A DNA stretch of 51,143 nucleotides from Sergeia podlipaevii (GCA_030849805.1 JASANZ010002141.1:1-51143), one strand, 5' to 3'. Shown: positions 29,825-39,560, numbered from the stretch's first letter. A program made the numbers and translations. Notes: generated by a model from the letters alone, not told the origin.

Positions 29825-31282
29825 TTACATGACCGCGCGTGTGAAATCCCGCCTTCCTTCTTTTTTTCCCTTGCTTGAATTGCCACTCTTATTGTTAGTA
29901 TTAGTGTTATTGCGGGTACGTCGCGTTGTGCGCTTCTCATCCTCCTCGCCATACTCTGCAAGCAGTTCTTGAGCGGTCTTGTTGTGCTCAAGAAAGGCGT
30001 CCCCACGGTGGCAGTACTTAATGGTACTTACATGCCCCACTCTATAGCCTCGAGCAAGCAGTTCTGCCAGGACACGCGCAATGTTACGTGTGTCGTCAAT
30101 ACCGCTGTGTCTCTGTCCCTCAAAGGACATTCTTAGCTTCTTCAGCATGTGTGTTAGCTTCACCTGACGCGTCTTGAGCAAGTCCGTGTAGCAGTGCCTC
30201 ACATTGATGTAGCGGTAAAACAGCGGCGGAAACTCAACGTTGTCACGCAGCACGCTACATATATGCATGAAGTGCCGCATGTCCCACGGGCCATCGGTGG
30301 CGAAGCAAATCATCTTCTCCTCTCCAATGAACCCTCTCGATTCCTCGGTGCTCTCGTCAAAAACAAAACGCTTCTGTTCAGACTTAAGATGAGTGGAGAG
30401 CTTCTCCGCCCCGTATCGTGCACGCCACTCGCGACACAGTGGGTACACCACTTCCCGCAGCCAACCACCGAAGCGCGTCACTACCACGTCAATAGGATCG
30501 GACGCATCTACCATCTCCTGTGTGATGCCGGTCAGCTCGGTGCAAAACTTGGTGAGACGTGGATTCCGTACAGGACGCACGTACGAGTGAAACTGAGCCA
30601 CCACTTTAAGAGTGGCAGTATCAATAACAACGACAGGAAACTCGATGATTTCGTGTGGATAGGACACGCTACCGCCCTCACATGTGGCCTCAAAGTCACA
30701 CACCAAAATGTGAGAAAAAGGCTGCGCTTGCAAGCGCTTAAAGGGAGGATTCGACGGGATATTGCATGGCTCACCCGCGGCTGCACCTCCTTGAGCCCCT
30801 TCACCAGGGCGGCAAGGAGATGAAGAAGGAGACATGTCAAGCATAGAAAAAGCCTCCCCTCCACCGGCAGCTGCCGCAGCGCGCGCCACGTCGCTATAGC
30901 TGCTACTCTCAGCAATGTTCTCCTTGCTATGTGGCTTCGCGATGCCCTGTTGACACATTTTTGTGGCACGTCGCACTGTGCCTCCAGAAAGAGTACCGCT
31001 AGTAAGCACGTCGAAGCGGCTGCCAGTGATGTTTGTGTGATTGGCCACTGGAAAATCGCTAGTAGCGTGTGGAGTGTCACAGTCACTGTCACTACTGCCA
31101 CGACAACAACAACTATCATTGTTGCTGCTGAAGCTACTGCTGCTGCTGCTTCGATGGGCACTAGTATGACGACGAAGAGAACCACCAGCATCAGAAGTAG
31201 CGGCAGCCATGAAAGCGCTCCCATCTTGTTTCTGGCGCGCAAGATAGGAAAGGTCCTTCTCCAGACTGCGTGTTTTCCCCAT
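29825..31282 (-). CDS. ERI1/3'hExo-like DEDDh 3'-5' exonuclease, paralogue A (485 aa)
   Basis: This is a member of the ERI1 branch of the DEDD exonucleases, which remove nucleotides from RNA 3' ends (small RNAs, histone mRNA and 5.8S rRNA tails in other eukaryotes). All catalytic motifs are present: DFEATCE with D196 and E198, ATDGPWD with D330, and HSGIDDTRN with H392 and the following Asp pair. The conserved EIIEFPVV and FCTELTGITQ segments lie between them. Compared with the two neighbouring paralogues, about 40 extra residues sit before motif II (about 285-325). The N-terminal 185 residues are Ser-rich and disordered; the tail after about 450 is basic and Asn/Thr-rich. No SAP domain or membrane segment is visible. 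ATG at 31282. Third of three consecutive ERI1-like genes. Confidence 0.93.
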   Translation of the reverse strand: MGKTRSLEKDLSYLARQKQDGSAFMAAATSDAGGSLRRHTSAHRSSSSSSFSSNNDSCCCRGSSDSDCDTPHATSDFPVANHTNITGSRFDVLTSGTLSGGTVRRATKMCQQGIAKPHSKENIAESSSYSDVARAAAAAGGGEAFSMLDMSPSSSPCRPGEGAQGGAAAGEPCNIPSNPPFKRLQAQPFSHILVCDFEATCEGGSVSYPHEIIEFPVVVIDTATLKVVAQFHSYVRPVRNPRLTKFCTELTGITQEMVDASDPIDVVVTRFGGWLREVVYPLCREWRARYGAEKLSTHLKSEQKRFVFDESTEESRGFIGEEKMICFATDGPWDMRHFMHICSVLRDNVEFPPLFYRYINVRHCYTDLLKTRQVKLTHMLKKLRMSFEGQRHSGIDDTRNIARVLAELLARGYRVGHVSTIKYCHRGDAFLEHNKTAQELLAEYGEEDEKRTTRRTRNNTNTNNKSGNSSKGKKEGRRDFTRAVM

Positions 31283-32889
31283 AACAATAGTAGTAATAGT
31301 AGCAAGTAAGAAAAGGCACTATACAGCAAGTCCACCAGTCCCTATAGCCCCCCCAAACAAACGGGTAGAAGATATTCTTTGGCGAATGTGAATGTATATA
31401 TATATATAAAGGAGTGCGTGTTAAAGCACAAAAAAGAAATGTTACTATAGAGCAAATCGAGAGATGTGTGTGCGGTGCACAACTCCCTGCAACTTCGCTT
31501 TCTTTTTTTTTTAATTATTGATACTCCAGCTTTCTATAAGAGTTTTTTTAAAAAGGGTTGTAGAGAGAGCAAACAGACAAGAAAAGTTTGTAGCACAATA
31601 AAGCATTATATGATGATAAAAATTTAAAAAATAATAATAATAATAATTCCACAGAAATGAGGTAAAAGATAGAACCCGGATTGTTACAAGCATGCATAGC
31701 TGACAGACGCAGTATTATTGAAAACTGTATCTTAACTTTTTCTTTTTGTGTCGCGCAGCGTAGGCGGTAGCAGTAGAAACAACCCATGCAACAGAAAGAC
31801 AAAAGTTCATGGTATGCATTTGGCTATGGGCTTCTCCCTCCCTCTATCTCTATCCTCCCCTCCTCAAACACATACTCCGCCTCTGTGCCATACATAATGG
31901 AGTAGCGAATGTAAACGGGGGATTTTTGCCCTTGCCCATGTTGACACGTCATTCAATTTCGGCACGTTGATAAAAAATAATATAAGTAAAACACGCAATG
32001 TATATGCTTATTTCTATTGAAGAGCAGAGCAACCATAAATCAAATAATAATAATAATAATAAAAACTGACTAGCGCATTTTCGTTGTTGTTCTGTAAAAA
32101 CCCCACCTTGAAGGACCACTCCACTATTCCATCTGTCTTAGTTCATATCCTCGTGAAAGAGTGCGGGCACAGTACGCACCTAGCTCGCTCCCATACTCTA
32201 CTCATATACACATGCAAAAGAAAAAAAGAAGAAAAAAAAACATGAAATGAAAGAAAATGCAGCAAAGACCTTTGGAAAAGAAACAACACAACAAAAAAAA
32301 AGTAGCCTTGGCTCTTGTGTACACGTGTGCATTCATAGAAAAAAAAAATAGAAAAAAATGAATGCAACCAACTGCTAAAATACAAAGTGAAAATATAGAT
32401 AAATAAAAAAGATATAAAGCGAAAGACAAGTCACAACAACAACAAAAAGAAGACGTTGACAACGCTTGCCATGCGAGGCGCAAACAGAAAGTACAAAGGC
32501 CAAAGAGTAAAGAAATAAATTTTAAAAAGCAAACGCGCACACAGCCAACACAAATCCTTTCAAATCATCACCGTCTCTTTCACTGTTCACCACGTCAATC
32601 ACAAAATACGATGTAGGTCAAAAACAAAAAGAAAAAATGTACAGATATAGAAAAAATTCTTGATAAAAAAAAGAACTCCAACCAGTGTGCGCAAGAAAAC
32701 TTACGAAAAAATAAAAGGAGAGACGCCAATACAACTATTCCTTTCCCTTTTTCAGTTATTATGCTTTACTACATCTTCTCTTGGTTTTTCTATACCGGAG
32801 AGAAATAGAAAAAGCACCGTTTTCTCGTGTGCACCATTCTTCACTCTCCTACTCTCCTTCTTTCTTTCCTCTCTCTCTCTCTCTCTTCT
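31283..32889. other. Spacer between exonuclease paralogues B and A
   Basis: No supported gene. It includes a TA tract near 31394-31407, AAT repeats near 31629-31648 and 32043-32060, many A8-A9 runs between 32220 and 32400, and a CT repeat near 32870-32886 immediately downstream of paralogue B. Minus frames at 32143-32540 are mostly Phe/Leu repeats encoded by A-tracts and were rejected. Confidence 0.6.
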
Positions 32890-35800
32890 CTACATCCCGC
32901 GTACGTAGTCCTCGTCAATAGTTGGAGGTGCCTTACTGACAGGCAACGAGCTCCCTAGCGAAAGCGGTGAGGAGGCAGACGCGGTTGATGGAGGCAAGTA
33001 GATGCCGCTAGCCACAATACCAGTGCCCGGCGAGTTGAGAGGGAGTCGGTTCAGTGGGATATCATAGAGGGTGCAGCCCCACTGCAGAAGACCAATCACA
33101 ATCGTGGCGATGTTGCGGGCATCGTCCAGTCCGCTGTGCAAACGACCTTTGAGGGGGCAGTTCAGTACGTCAAGCATCGCCTTGATCTTCCCTTGTTGAC
33201 AGTTGAAGAAGGACGCAAACGTTTGCTTCACATCAATGAACTGATAGAAAATGGGCGGGAAACGAATCCCCTGGCGTGCAACACTGTGCACGTACATAAA
33301 CTCGCGGAAGTCCATCGGCCCATCCGTTGCAAATACCGCGCGCGCGTTCTGTGGGATCGTGTGCGCGTACCAGCGCTCGAACTGACGAATGACGTCCTCC
33401 AGTGGCTGTGCACTATCAATGTCCTCCTGGTGTATCCCAGTGAGACTCCGGCAGAACTCGCTCAAGTGCGGCTTCATGCGTGGCTTGACAAAGCGATGAA
33501 ACTCCGCCATCACCCGCTGCAGTCGAGTGTCCACCAACACGACAGGGAACTCGATGATCTCGTACAGGTAGCCAGGCGGGGTATGCTGCTCACAAGTAGC
33601 TTCAAAATCGAGAACCAGAATGTAGTCGTACGGGCACTGCGGCACGCTCGCTGGAGAGGAATACGAAAGCAGCGGAGACACAGGAAGGCTGTGCTGTGCA
33701 GCGCGAAGAGGCGTGTAGACGCCAGTAGACAGTCCGTTGGGTGGAGGAGGCATCAACCCGTTCGGACTTCCCGCAGCGCTGCTGCTTCCGAGCCCTGAGC
33801 TGGTTGTGCTTGCGTTGGGGCCTCCAGCACCGGGGCTGTAGTGCGCGTGTGAGTGTGAGGCGGTTGCATAAAAGGCCGTAGGCGCTGCATTCCGTCGCTT
33901 TAACATGTCCTCCCTCGACTCTAGATGGAACGATATGCTAGAAGGGAAAGCAGCGCTGTTGGGGCCTGAGAGAGGCCTGTTGCTACCGTTGTTGTGCGCG
34001 CCGCCGCCGCCGACAGCGGCACCATGTGTACTGCCGTTGATGGGGTGTCCTGCGTATGAAGAAGAACCCACATAGGTAGACGGAGAGGGCGTGCCCTCAC
34101 CAGTGCCGTCCATGAGAGCAGTGGAACCTCCTAGCAGCGCTCCGCAAGAGGAGCCTAGCGGCGTCGATGGGAATACCGACATGGGTGCCTCCTGCACATG
34201 CGGTGGAGGGGAGTTCCGCTCAAGAAAAGACGCCACGTGCTGCGAAGGAGAATACGGCGGTGTATTGCTCGACATTTGCCGCCCTAAGGAAAAGCTGAAA
34301 GCCTTTGGATCAGCTGCTTCACTGCTGGTGGAAAGGGATCCGATGCCTCCAATGAGTGCGCTAGAAGCCATGCGGGCCGCAGAAACCTGGAACGGCGCTG
34401 CGTTACAGTTGAGCGTACTCGTGGATACCAACGAGTTGGTGCGCACGTGTGTTGAGGGCACTACAGGATTGGCGGCACCATCCTTGCTGTTGTTGTCGTT
34501 GTGACTATGAGTATTGCCATCCTCATCATTCGTGCCTGCTTCCTGAGTATTGCTGCTGCTGTCAGGTGGGGCAGGACTGCCGCCGCTACTTCTCTCATCT
34601 GGTGCCTGTGTGGTGGTACAATTGTTACTGCCACCGCCACTCGTTGAAGGCGATTGCTTTACCGACGGGGGGACTTCCTCCTCCCCTTCCTCCTCTGGCT
34701 CACGCCATAGCGATCCTAGCGCTGCATCCAACGCCTGTGAGTACTCGTGTGAGTTTTGAATAACAGCGAGGATTTGCTGAAAGTGGGTTCGAACCTGCCG
34801 CCACTGCACCTCGTGGACGTTTCTTTTTGCATTGTTGTTGTGGTTACTAGTCCCGTTAAGACCGCCAGAAGGATTTGCCGCTATGGTACCCTCTACCTTC
34901 AATGCTACAGAAGAAAAAGAACTGGGAGATGACGAATTGCACTTGCTGTTGGTGTTCGCTTTCTTGACAGCGCCATCACCAGCGGCACCACTACTACTAC
35001 CGTCTCCACGGCGTCGTCCATTGTTGGCACCGTTGACTCCTCCGCTGCCATCCTCGGTGGGTGAGGTTGCAGTACTAGAAACTTTGCTGAGTGCGTCCAG
35101 CGACACACAAGATAGTGAGACTTCGCGCAGTGCATGCAGCAGCGACGGTACACTCTCCGTGTCGTTGGGCATCAGCTCCACTGTATGGTAGTCATACTTT
35201 GGACTAGCCGATGGAGAGCTGACCGCGGTGTTCTCACCAGACATGCACGGCACTAATGAAGTACCAGAGGCCGCAGCTAACGCTGGGGATGTGAGAACAG
35301 AAGGAGTTGCGGATGACGAGGACAGTGCATGCGTGCGCACGCGGTCGCAGTCCGCTGGCTGCAGAACTGGTGTGCCCTTGGCTTTTGTGTTGGACAGCAC
35401 GGCAGCCAGAAAAGAGTGCTTGGGAGTGGTAGTATGGCCGGCGATGGTGGTCGAGGCAGCAAGCGGTGTGTTGCTCTCGTGTACCTCACCATTCACAGAG
35501 GATGTGCAGGAGCTACTCGCTGTGATACGCTGCACCGCCTTCTGCTTTTCCATGGTAGCACGGTACACAGCCATACGAGCGGGCTCTGGTGGGTCTCGCA
35601 TCAACTGTGACATCCAATGAATAGCTATTGCTCGACTAACGCGGCAGCGGTCTTCAGTACTACGCGGGATCTCCTCCGCACCTGCGCTCCCAGAAGTATT
35701 GGAGCAGTGCAGTGACGGCGCACTCTTGTTGTGGTGCCTCCTCTTCTCTACTGTGACAGACACCTGTGCAGGGGGCTTGTTCACGTTCACGTGCTTCGCT

Positions 35801-36315
35801 ACCGATGAACTATCCTTTTCCAGCTTATGCATGGAAGCGCCATCACTGCCTGTCTTGTGGTTTCGCTCCGACGCAGTTCCCACGAGTGGGATGGAGGTGG
35901 CAGCATTGTACTCATTGCTGGAGGCACGGGATGAAGCAGAGGAGGAAATCCCCATTCGAGCCTGCGTGCTTTCACCACATGACACACTTTCCCCGGTCTC
36001 TTGTTGACGTTGTGGCTCGGCGCCATCCTCATCCCCGTGAGATCCATCGTGGTCGCGAAGATGGTGACGGCGATCTGACTGAGCAATACCGTTCACAACT
36101 AGCGCGCCATGTTGCATCCGACACTTTCCAGGAGTGCTAGGGGCAAGAAACGCTGCCGAAGAAGAAGAACTAGTAGCGGCGGCGCCGCCGCTGCTGCTGC
36201 TACCACAATTGCAACGAGACTCTGCACTAGCTGCCGCTGCAGCAGTCTGAGACATCAGCAACGCGCCAGCGTCGGAGGCCTGTGGCGGGGGCGATCGCAT
36301 GGGTCCTACTCGCAT
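32890..36315 (-). CDS. ERI1-like DEDDh exonuclease with very long disordered N-terminus, paralogue B (1141 aa)
   Basis: The C-terminal 250 residues form an ERI1-type exonuclease domain with all catalytic motifs: DFEATCE (D903, E905), ATDGPMD (D998) and HSGLDDARN (H1060, D1065), plus EIIEFPVVLVD and FCRSLTGIHQ. The preceding 890 residues are mostly Ser/Gly/Asn/Thr-rich and predicted disordered. A few helical islands are visible, for example near 235-270 (SRAIAIHWMSQLMRDPPEPA), 385-425 and 525-560 (WRQVRTHFQQILAVIQN), which may bind partners. The first ATG is at 36315 (MRVGPMRSPPP). A good pyrimidine tract and an AG lie 11 bases before it, which supports this start over any upstream codon. Such an extension is unusual for the family, whose members are typically a few hundred residues. 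Confidence 0.92.
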   Translation of the reverse strand: MRVGPMRSPPPQASDAGALLMSQTAAAAASAESRCNCGSSSSGGAAATSSSSSAAFLAPSTPGKCRMQHGALVVNGIAQSDRRHHLRDHDGSHGDEDGAEPQRQQETGESVSCGESTQARMGISSSASSRASSNEYNAATSIPLVGTASERNHKTGSDGASMHKLEKDSSSVAKHVNVNKPPAQVSVTVEKRRHHNKSAPSLHCSNTSGSAGAEEIPRSTEDRCRVSRAIAIHWMSQLMRDPPEPARMAVYRATMEKQKAVQRITASSSCTSSVNGEVHESNTPLAASTTIAGHTTTPKHSFLAAVLSNTKAKGTPVLQPADCDRVRTHALSSSSATPSVLTSPALAAASGTSLVPCMSGENTAVSSPSASPKYDYHTVELMPNDTESVPSLLHALREVSLSCVSLDALSKVSSTATSPTEDGSGGVNGANNGRRRGDGSSSGAAGDGAVKKANTNSKCNSSSPSSFSSVALKVEGTIAANPSGGLNGTSNHNNNAKRNVHEVQWRQVRTHFQQILAVIQNSHEYSQALDAALGSLWREPEEEGEEEVPPSVKQSPSTSGGGSNNCTTTQAPDERSSGGSPAPPDSSSNTQEAGTNDEDGNTHSHNDNNSKDGAANPVVPSTHVRTNSLVSTSTLNCNAAPFQVSAARMASSALIGGIGSLSTSSEAADPKAFSFSLGRQMSSNTPPYSPSQHVASFLERNSPPPHVQEAPMSVFPSTPLGSSCGALLGGSTALMDGTGEGTPSPSTYVGSSSYAGHPINGSTHGAAVGGGGAHNNGSNRPLSGPNSAAFPSSISFHLESREDMLKRRNAAPTAFYATASHSHAHYSPGAGGPNASTTSSGLGSSSAAGSPNGLMPPPPNGLSTGVYTPLRAAQHSLPVSPLLSYSSPASVPQCPYDYILVLDFEATCEQHTPPGYLYEIIEFPVVLVDTRLQRVMAEFHRFVKPRMKPHLSEFCRSLTGIHQEDIDSAQPLEDVIRQFERWYAHTIPQNARAVFATDGPMDFREFMYVHSVARQGIRFPPIFYQFIDVKQTFASFFNCQQGKIKAMLDVLNCPLKGRLHSGLDDARNIATIVIGLLQWGCTLYDIPLNRLPLNSPGTGIVASGIYLPPSTASASSPLSLGSSLPVSKAPPTIDEDYVRGM

Positions 36316-36326
36316 GTGATGGTCTC

Positions 36327-36328
36327 CT
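36327..36328 (-). promoter_or_regulatory. Candidate trans-splice acceptor for exonuclease paralogue B
   Basis: On the minus strand the tract TTGTCTCTTTCTTTTAATAT continues into ATTCGTCTTAG, and the next ATG lies 11 bases after the AG. Tract, AG and ATG fit the trypanosomatid pattern well and decide the start of this gene at 36315. Confidence 0.5.
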
Positions 36329-37112
36329 AAGACGAATATATTAAAAGAAAGAGACAACTTATTCCTGTCAAGGCTACAGCTTTGCAAAAGTCAATGACCG
36401 CTGGCAGTACACTTGTTTTAATGAAAAATTCTTTTTCGCTGTATTTTTGTAGCCTAGTCGCTTTTAGTATCCGCCGATGAAGGTGCTCTACAGAAAGAGA
36501 AGGGAGCGGGGGGGGCAAATATTGTATAAGAGCGAAAGAATGATCACCTGTTTATATATCTGTTTATTTTCTTCCGCTTCCCCTTCTACCTCAGCTATGG
36601 CACTGCAATTGGTATATTTTTCTCTCTTCTGTTTGAAGAATAAAAAAGGATTGAGAGCTGTAGAATGCGCGCAAAGTTAGTATACACTATCGTGTTGCTT
36701 TTCTTTGTTTCACTCCCTTTCTCTTCCTCCCTCTATATAGATGTCCTCAATTTAAAAAAAAAAAAACGAAAAAAAACCTGACCGAGCGTTTGTGAGTGCA
36801 CCACCGTATCTATGATACCTAAAATAAGCACAAGGTGGCAATATTTCCAAGTGTGAGAAAAAAAAGAGAGAACCTCTCTCTCTCTCTTTAAGATGACAAT
36901 AATAAAAGATATTAAAACAGAATGCACACTACGGCTAATCCCTTGGCTTGTTGTTGTTGTTTGACAAGTGTGTATATACGTAGCGAAAAGAGAGAAAAAA
37001 AAAAGAGAAAGATAAGAGAAAAATGTACAATGCACGCGCAACCCCAAAAATGCGATGTATGCCTAATGACTCACTTCTATTGTATCGCTTATAAGTAAAT
37101 AGTGAGTAAGCC

Positions 37113-37141
37113 TTTTTTTTTTGGGGGGGGGGGGAGGGGGG
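37113..37141. other. T10-G12-A-G6 homopolymer junction
   Basis: Ten T are followed directly by twelve G, one A and six or seven G on the plus strand (C-rich then A-rich in the transcript). It is the strongest homopurine G tract in the window and lies in the spacer between two exonuclease genes. Confidence 0.9.
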
Positions 37142-37852
37142 CTGTGTGTATAGCTGTCTAGCTTCCTATTATCCAGATAAAAAAAGAGGCGTTTCTTGAT
37201 TTTATGCAAGTAGAAAAAAAAAAGTGTGCTCGCTCAGAGAAGCTAGAGCAAAAGAAAGAAAGCAGAAAACAGAAAAGAAAAGAAAAGAAAAAGAAAAGAA
37301 AAAATGTTTTAAGCCACACAGAACAAGTGAGTCCAATCCCAGTGGTATCCCAATGGGAACGTTTCTCTTTTTCCTAATTCCCCTTTAAAAAAAAAAATAT
37401 AAAAGAATGCAACGATTCTTCGACCTACTTGAAAGGAGAAAAAGGTTGAATGGCCAATAAAAGTAAAAAAAAAAAAAAAAGATTATAAAAAAGAAAAGTG
37501 CAGTGCTGATGGAGTGTAACAAGATAGGCATTCAAGTTTAATATTCAAGCAGTACACCAACACTGGGTATACACGCGGAACAAATAAAAAAAAAGAGATA
37601 AAGAATGCCCTCATTAAGAGATTTCTGCAGCATGATGACAAATGTATATGTATGTGGATGAGTATGTTGATTACACGATTTGACCGGCATACAGTCCTCA
37701 TTAAATATTTAAACAAGAGAACACCGAACTTTGTCCTTACTTCTTATGATGCCCCTCATCTTTACAATACAACGAAGCAAAAAAAAAAATGCACTCATAC
37801 ATTCAACAACGGTAGTATGCAAGAGTTCACTTTCTCTTTTTCAACATCGTTG

Positions 37853-37862
37853 CCCCCCCCCC
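37853..37862 (-). other. G10 run on the sense strand just after a stop codon
   Basis: C10 on the plus strand gives G10 in the 3' UTR of exonuclease paralogue C, starting 16 bases after its stop codon at 37879-37881. Compare the G13 run after the stop at 15355. Confidence 0.9.
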
Positions 37863-37878
37863 ACATGCTCTGTCTCTA

Positions 37879-39036
37879 TCAGCGAGCCATCTGCCGCATG
37901 TAAAGTGTGTAGAGCACGCTTCCAACCACCGCCAGGAGAAGCAATACAAAAGAAAAGTACTTCCACATGATTTGCAGCCGCTTCTGGGACTCAGTCCTCT
38001 TCTCACGTCGCTTGAGTGCCTTGGCAGCGCTGTTACTAAACTTGGACGAATGCTCCTCGCGGTACTTCTTGACCTCGCCCCGGTACGACTCACCAAACGT
38101 GAAAAAGTCAGTGCCAAAGCATGCCTTCGCTATGTCATCGACCACGTCGCGGTCCAAGCGGCCGCTACCTTCCTCTCGTCGATAAACAGGATACCCCTCC
38201 AGTTTGTGATGGTGCTCATCGTCAAGGCTGATGGCGCACACAAAGTCAAAAACACATCCCACGCGCATCATAGCTATCGCAAGACGTGCAATGTTAATAG
38301 CATCGTCGAAGCCGCAGTGAGGGCGTCCCTGAAACTTGAGGTTCATCCGGTGTAGCATCGGCTCCAGTTTCATTGGGGTACCGTTGTTTAACTGATGAGC
38401 AAAAGTGGTGCGGATGTCTACATATTCGTAAAAAATAGTAGGAAGGCTGACGTGATCACGCAGGACATGATGCTGATGAAAGAAGTTTTTAAAGTCCCAC
38501 GGCCCATCCGAAGCAAACATCACCTTGGCGCCACGCGGGATCGTCTTGCGATACCACTGCTCAAATTTCTCAATCGCCTCTGCGATCGTTGGCGCGTTAT
38601 CGACGTCACTCTGCTTGATGCCGGTAAGCGCAGTGCAGAAATTAGTGAGAATTGGGTTCTTCACCGGCTTTACAAAAGTGTGGAAAGATCGCTGGCGGTC
38701 CACCACGCCCTTGCGGACGTCGATGAGGACGCCAGGGAACTCAATCACCTCGTGGGGAAAACTGTTATTATTCGCCTCGCATGTGGCCTCCACATCTACG
38801 ACAATCATGTAGTCAAAAAGCTGCATGTCGAGTGGGTCCATCGCATCGTAGGTGTGGTGTGCACGGTTAATGTTGCGATTGGTGCTGGTAGAGAGATAGG
38901 ACGCGCCATGTGATTTGCCCCTGTAATGCCCAGTGCTGCCGTGGCCTCCACTCCTTGAGCCTCGCCCGTGCTGCTCCGCACGGCGGGTCTTCGCCGCTGC
39001 CTTGGCTGCCTTTCCGCGCTTGTTGTGCGAGGACAT
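37879..39036 (-). CDS. Tail-anchored ERI1-like DEDDh exonuclease, paralogue C (385 aa)
   Basis: ERI1-family 3'-5' exonuclease domain at about 75-270 with intact motifs: DVEATCE (D81, E83), ASDGPWD (D177) and HCGFDDAIN (H240, D245), with HEVIEFPGVLIDV and FCTALTGIKQ between. The N-terminal 70 residues are basic and Gly/Ser/His-rich, suitable for RNA contact. The C-terminus holds one hydrophobic helix at about 359-380 (FSFVLLLLAVVGSVLYTLYM) preceded by Lys/Arg-rich sequence and followed only by RQMAR. This is the layout of a tail-anchored protein, with the nuclease facing the cytosol on the ER or outer mitochondrial membrane. That location is inferred from topology. ATG at 39036. First of the three consecutive paralogues in transcription order. 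Confidence 0.93.
   Translation of the reverse strand: MSSHNKRGKAAKAAAKTRRAEQHGRGSRSGGHGSTGHYRGKSHGASYLSTSTNRNINRAHHTYDAMDPLDMQLFDYMIVVDVEATCEANNNSFPHEVIEFPGVLIDVRKGVVDRQRSFHTFVKPVKNPILTNFCTALTGIKQSDVDNAPTIAEAIEKFEQWYRKTIPRGAKVMFASDGPWDFKNFFHQHHVLRDHVSLPTIFYEYVDIRTTFAHQLNNGTPMKLEPMLHRMNLKFQGRPHCGFDDAINIARLAIAMMRVGCVFDFVCAISLDDEHHHKLEGYPVYRREEGSGRLDRDVVDDIAKACFGTDFFTFGESYRGEVKKYREEHSSKFSNSAAKALKRREKRTESQKRLQIMWKYFSFVLLLLAVVGSVLYTLYMRQMAR
37895..37960 (-). other. C-terminal tail-anchor helix of exonuclease paralogue C
   Basis: Residues 359-380 are almost entirely Phe, Leu, Val, Ala and Gly, with a final short polar RQMAR. No N-terminal signal peptide exists, so insertion would be post-translational. 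Confidence 0.75.
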
Positions 39037-39560
39037 AAGATGTGTATGTGTGTGTATGTGTATGTTTCTCTCTCTCTCTCTCTCACTCGCGTGGTGCTGA
39101 TTGTAGATAATGTGTAAACGATATATGCAAGGAAAAAAAAAGGAAGAGGAAAAAATGAGAGAGAGAGATGAGGTAAAGTAGAGGGGTCAAGGTAAGAAAC
39201 ATAGAAAAAAAAATATCAATAAAAGCGTATTCAGTAAGAATGAAATATAGACGCGCATCCCTTTCTCGGCTCCTCGTAGATGCTTGTGCGCGAAAAACGA
39301 TTACGACCCCGCTATGTACAAGCGTGCATTTTTCTTCCTTCTTTTATAAGCGAACATCGAGAGAGATCAAAAAAAGAAAAAAGGGAAACGCTCACCACAT
39401 GGCACTATCGCCGCTGAAACGAACGCCTTTAATATACGCAAGACCAAAAACAGAAGAAAAAAAAATGTAGTAATATTCATCGCTATACATGACCAAGCAC
39501 TCCTGTGCTAGCATTCTCGCCCACTATGCAAGCAAAAACCAACAGTCATTACACACAATG
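39037..39560. other. Spacer between the ankyrin gene and exonuclease paralogue C
   Basis: No gene. A TG-rich stretch and a CT repeat (39066-39084) lie just upstream of paralogue C. Purine-rich sequence at about 39129-39172 is its pyrimidine tract on the sense strand. Confidence 0.65.
39097..39098 (-). promoter_or_regulatory. Candidate trans-splice acceptor for exonuclease paralogue C
   Basis: On the minus strand CT-rich sequence around 39129-39172 is followed by the first clear AG in ACAATCAG, about 60 bases before the ATG at 39036. AGs in the nearer GA repeat are alternatives. Confidence 0.35.

Larger units (their letters stand above)
36316..37878. other. Spacer between exonuclease paralogues C and B
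   Basis: No gene. It holds A-tracts (near 36755, 36996, 37210, 37388, 37465), an AAAAG-type repeat near 37267-37300, a T10 run directly joined to G12-A-G6 at 37113-37141, and a C10 run at 37853-37862. On the sense strand it contains the 3' UTR of paralogue C and the splice signals of paralogue B. Confidence 0.65.

Noticed and set aside
33136..33798. Plus-strand open frame of 220 codons across the exonuclease domain
   Set aside because: It mirrors the conserved nuclease domain of the minus-strand gene; similar mirror frames occur over the two paralogues (30194-30823, 38395-38913), showing that codon structure creates them.
34786..34795. GGTTCGAACC, identical to a tRNA T-loop/B-box core
   Set aside because: It lies inside the exonuclease paralogue B coding frame (encoding part of WRQVRTHFQQ), and no acceptor stem, D-loop or anticodon arm can be formed around it.
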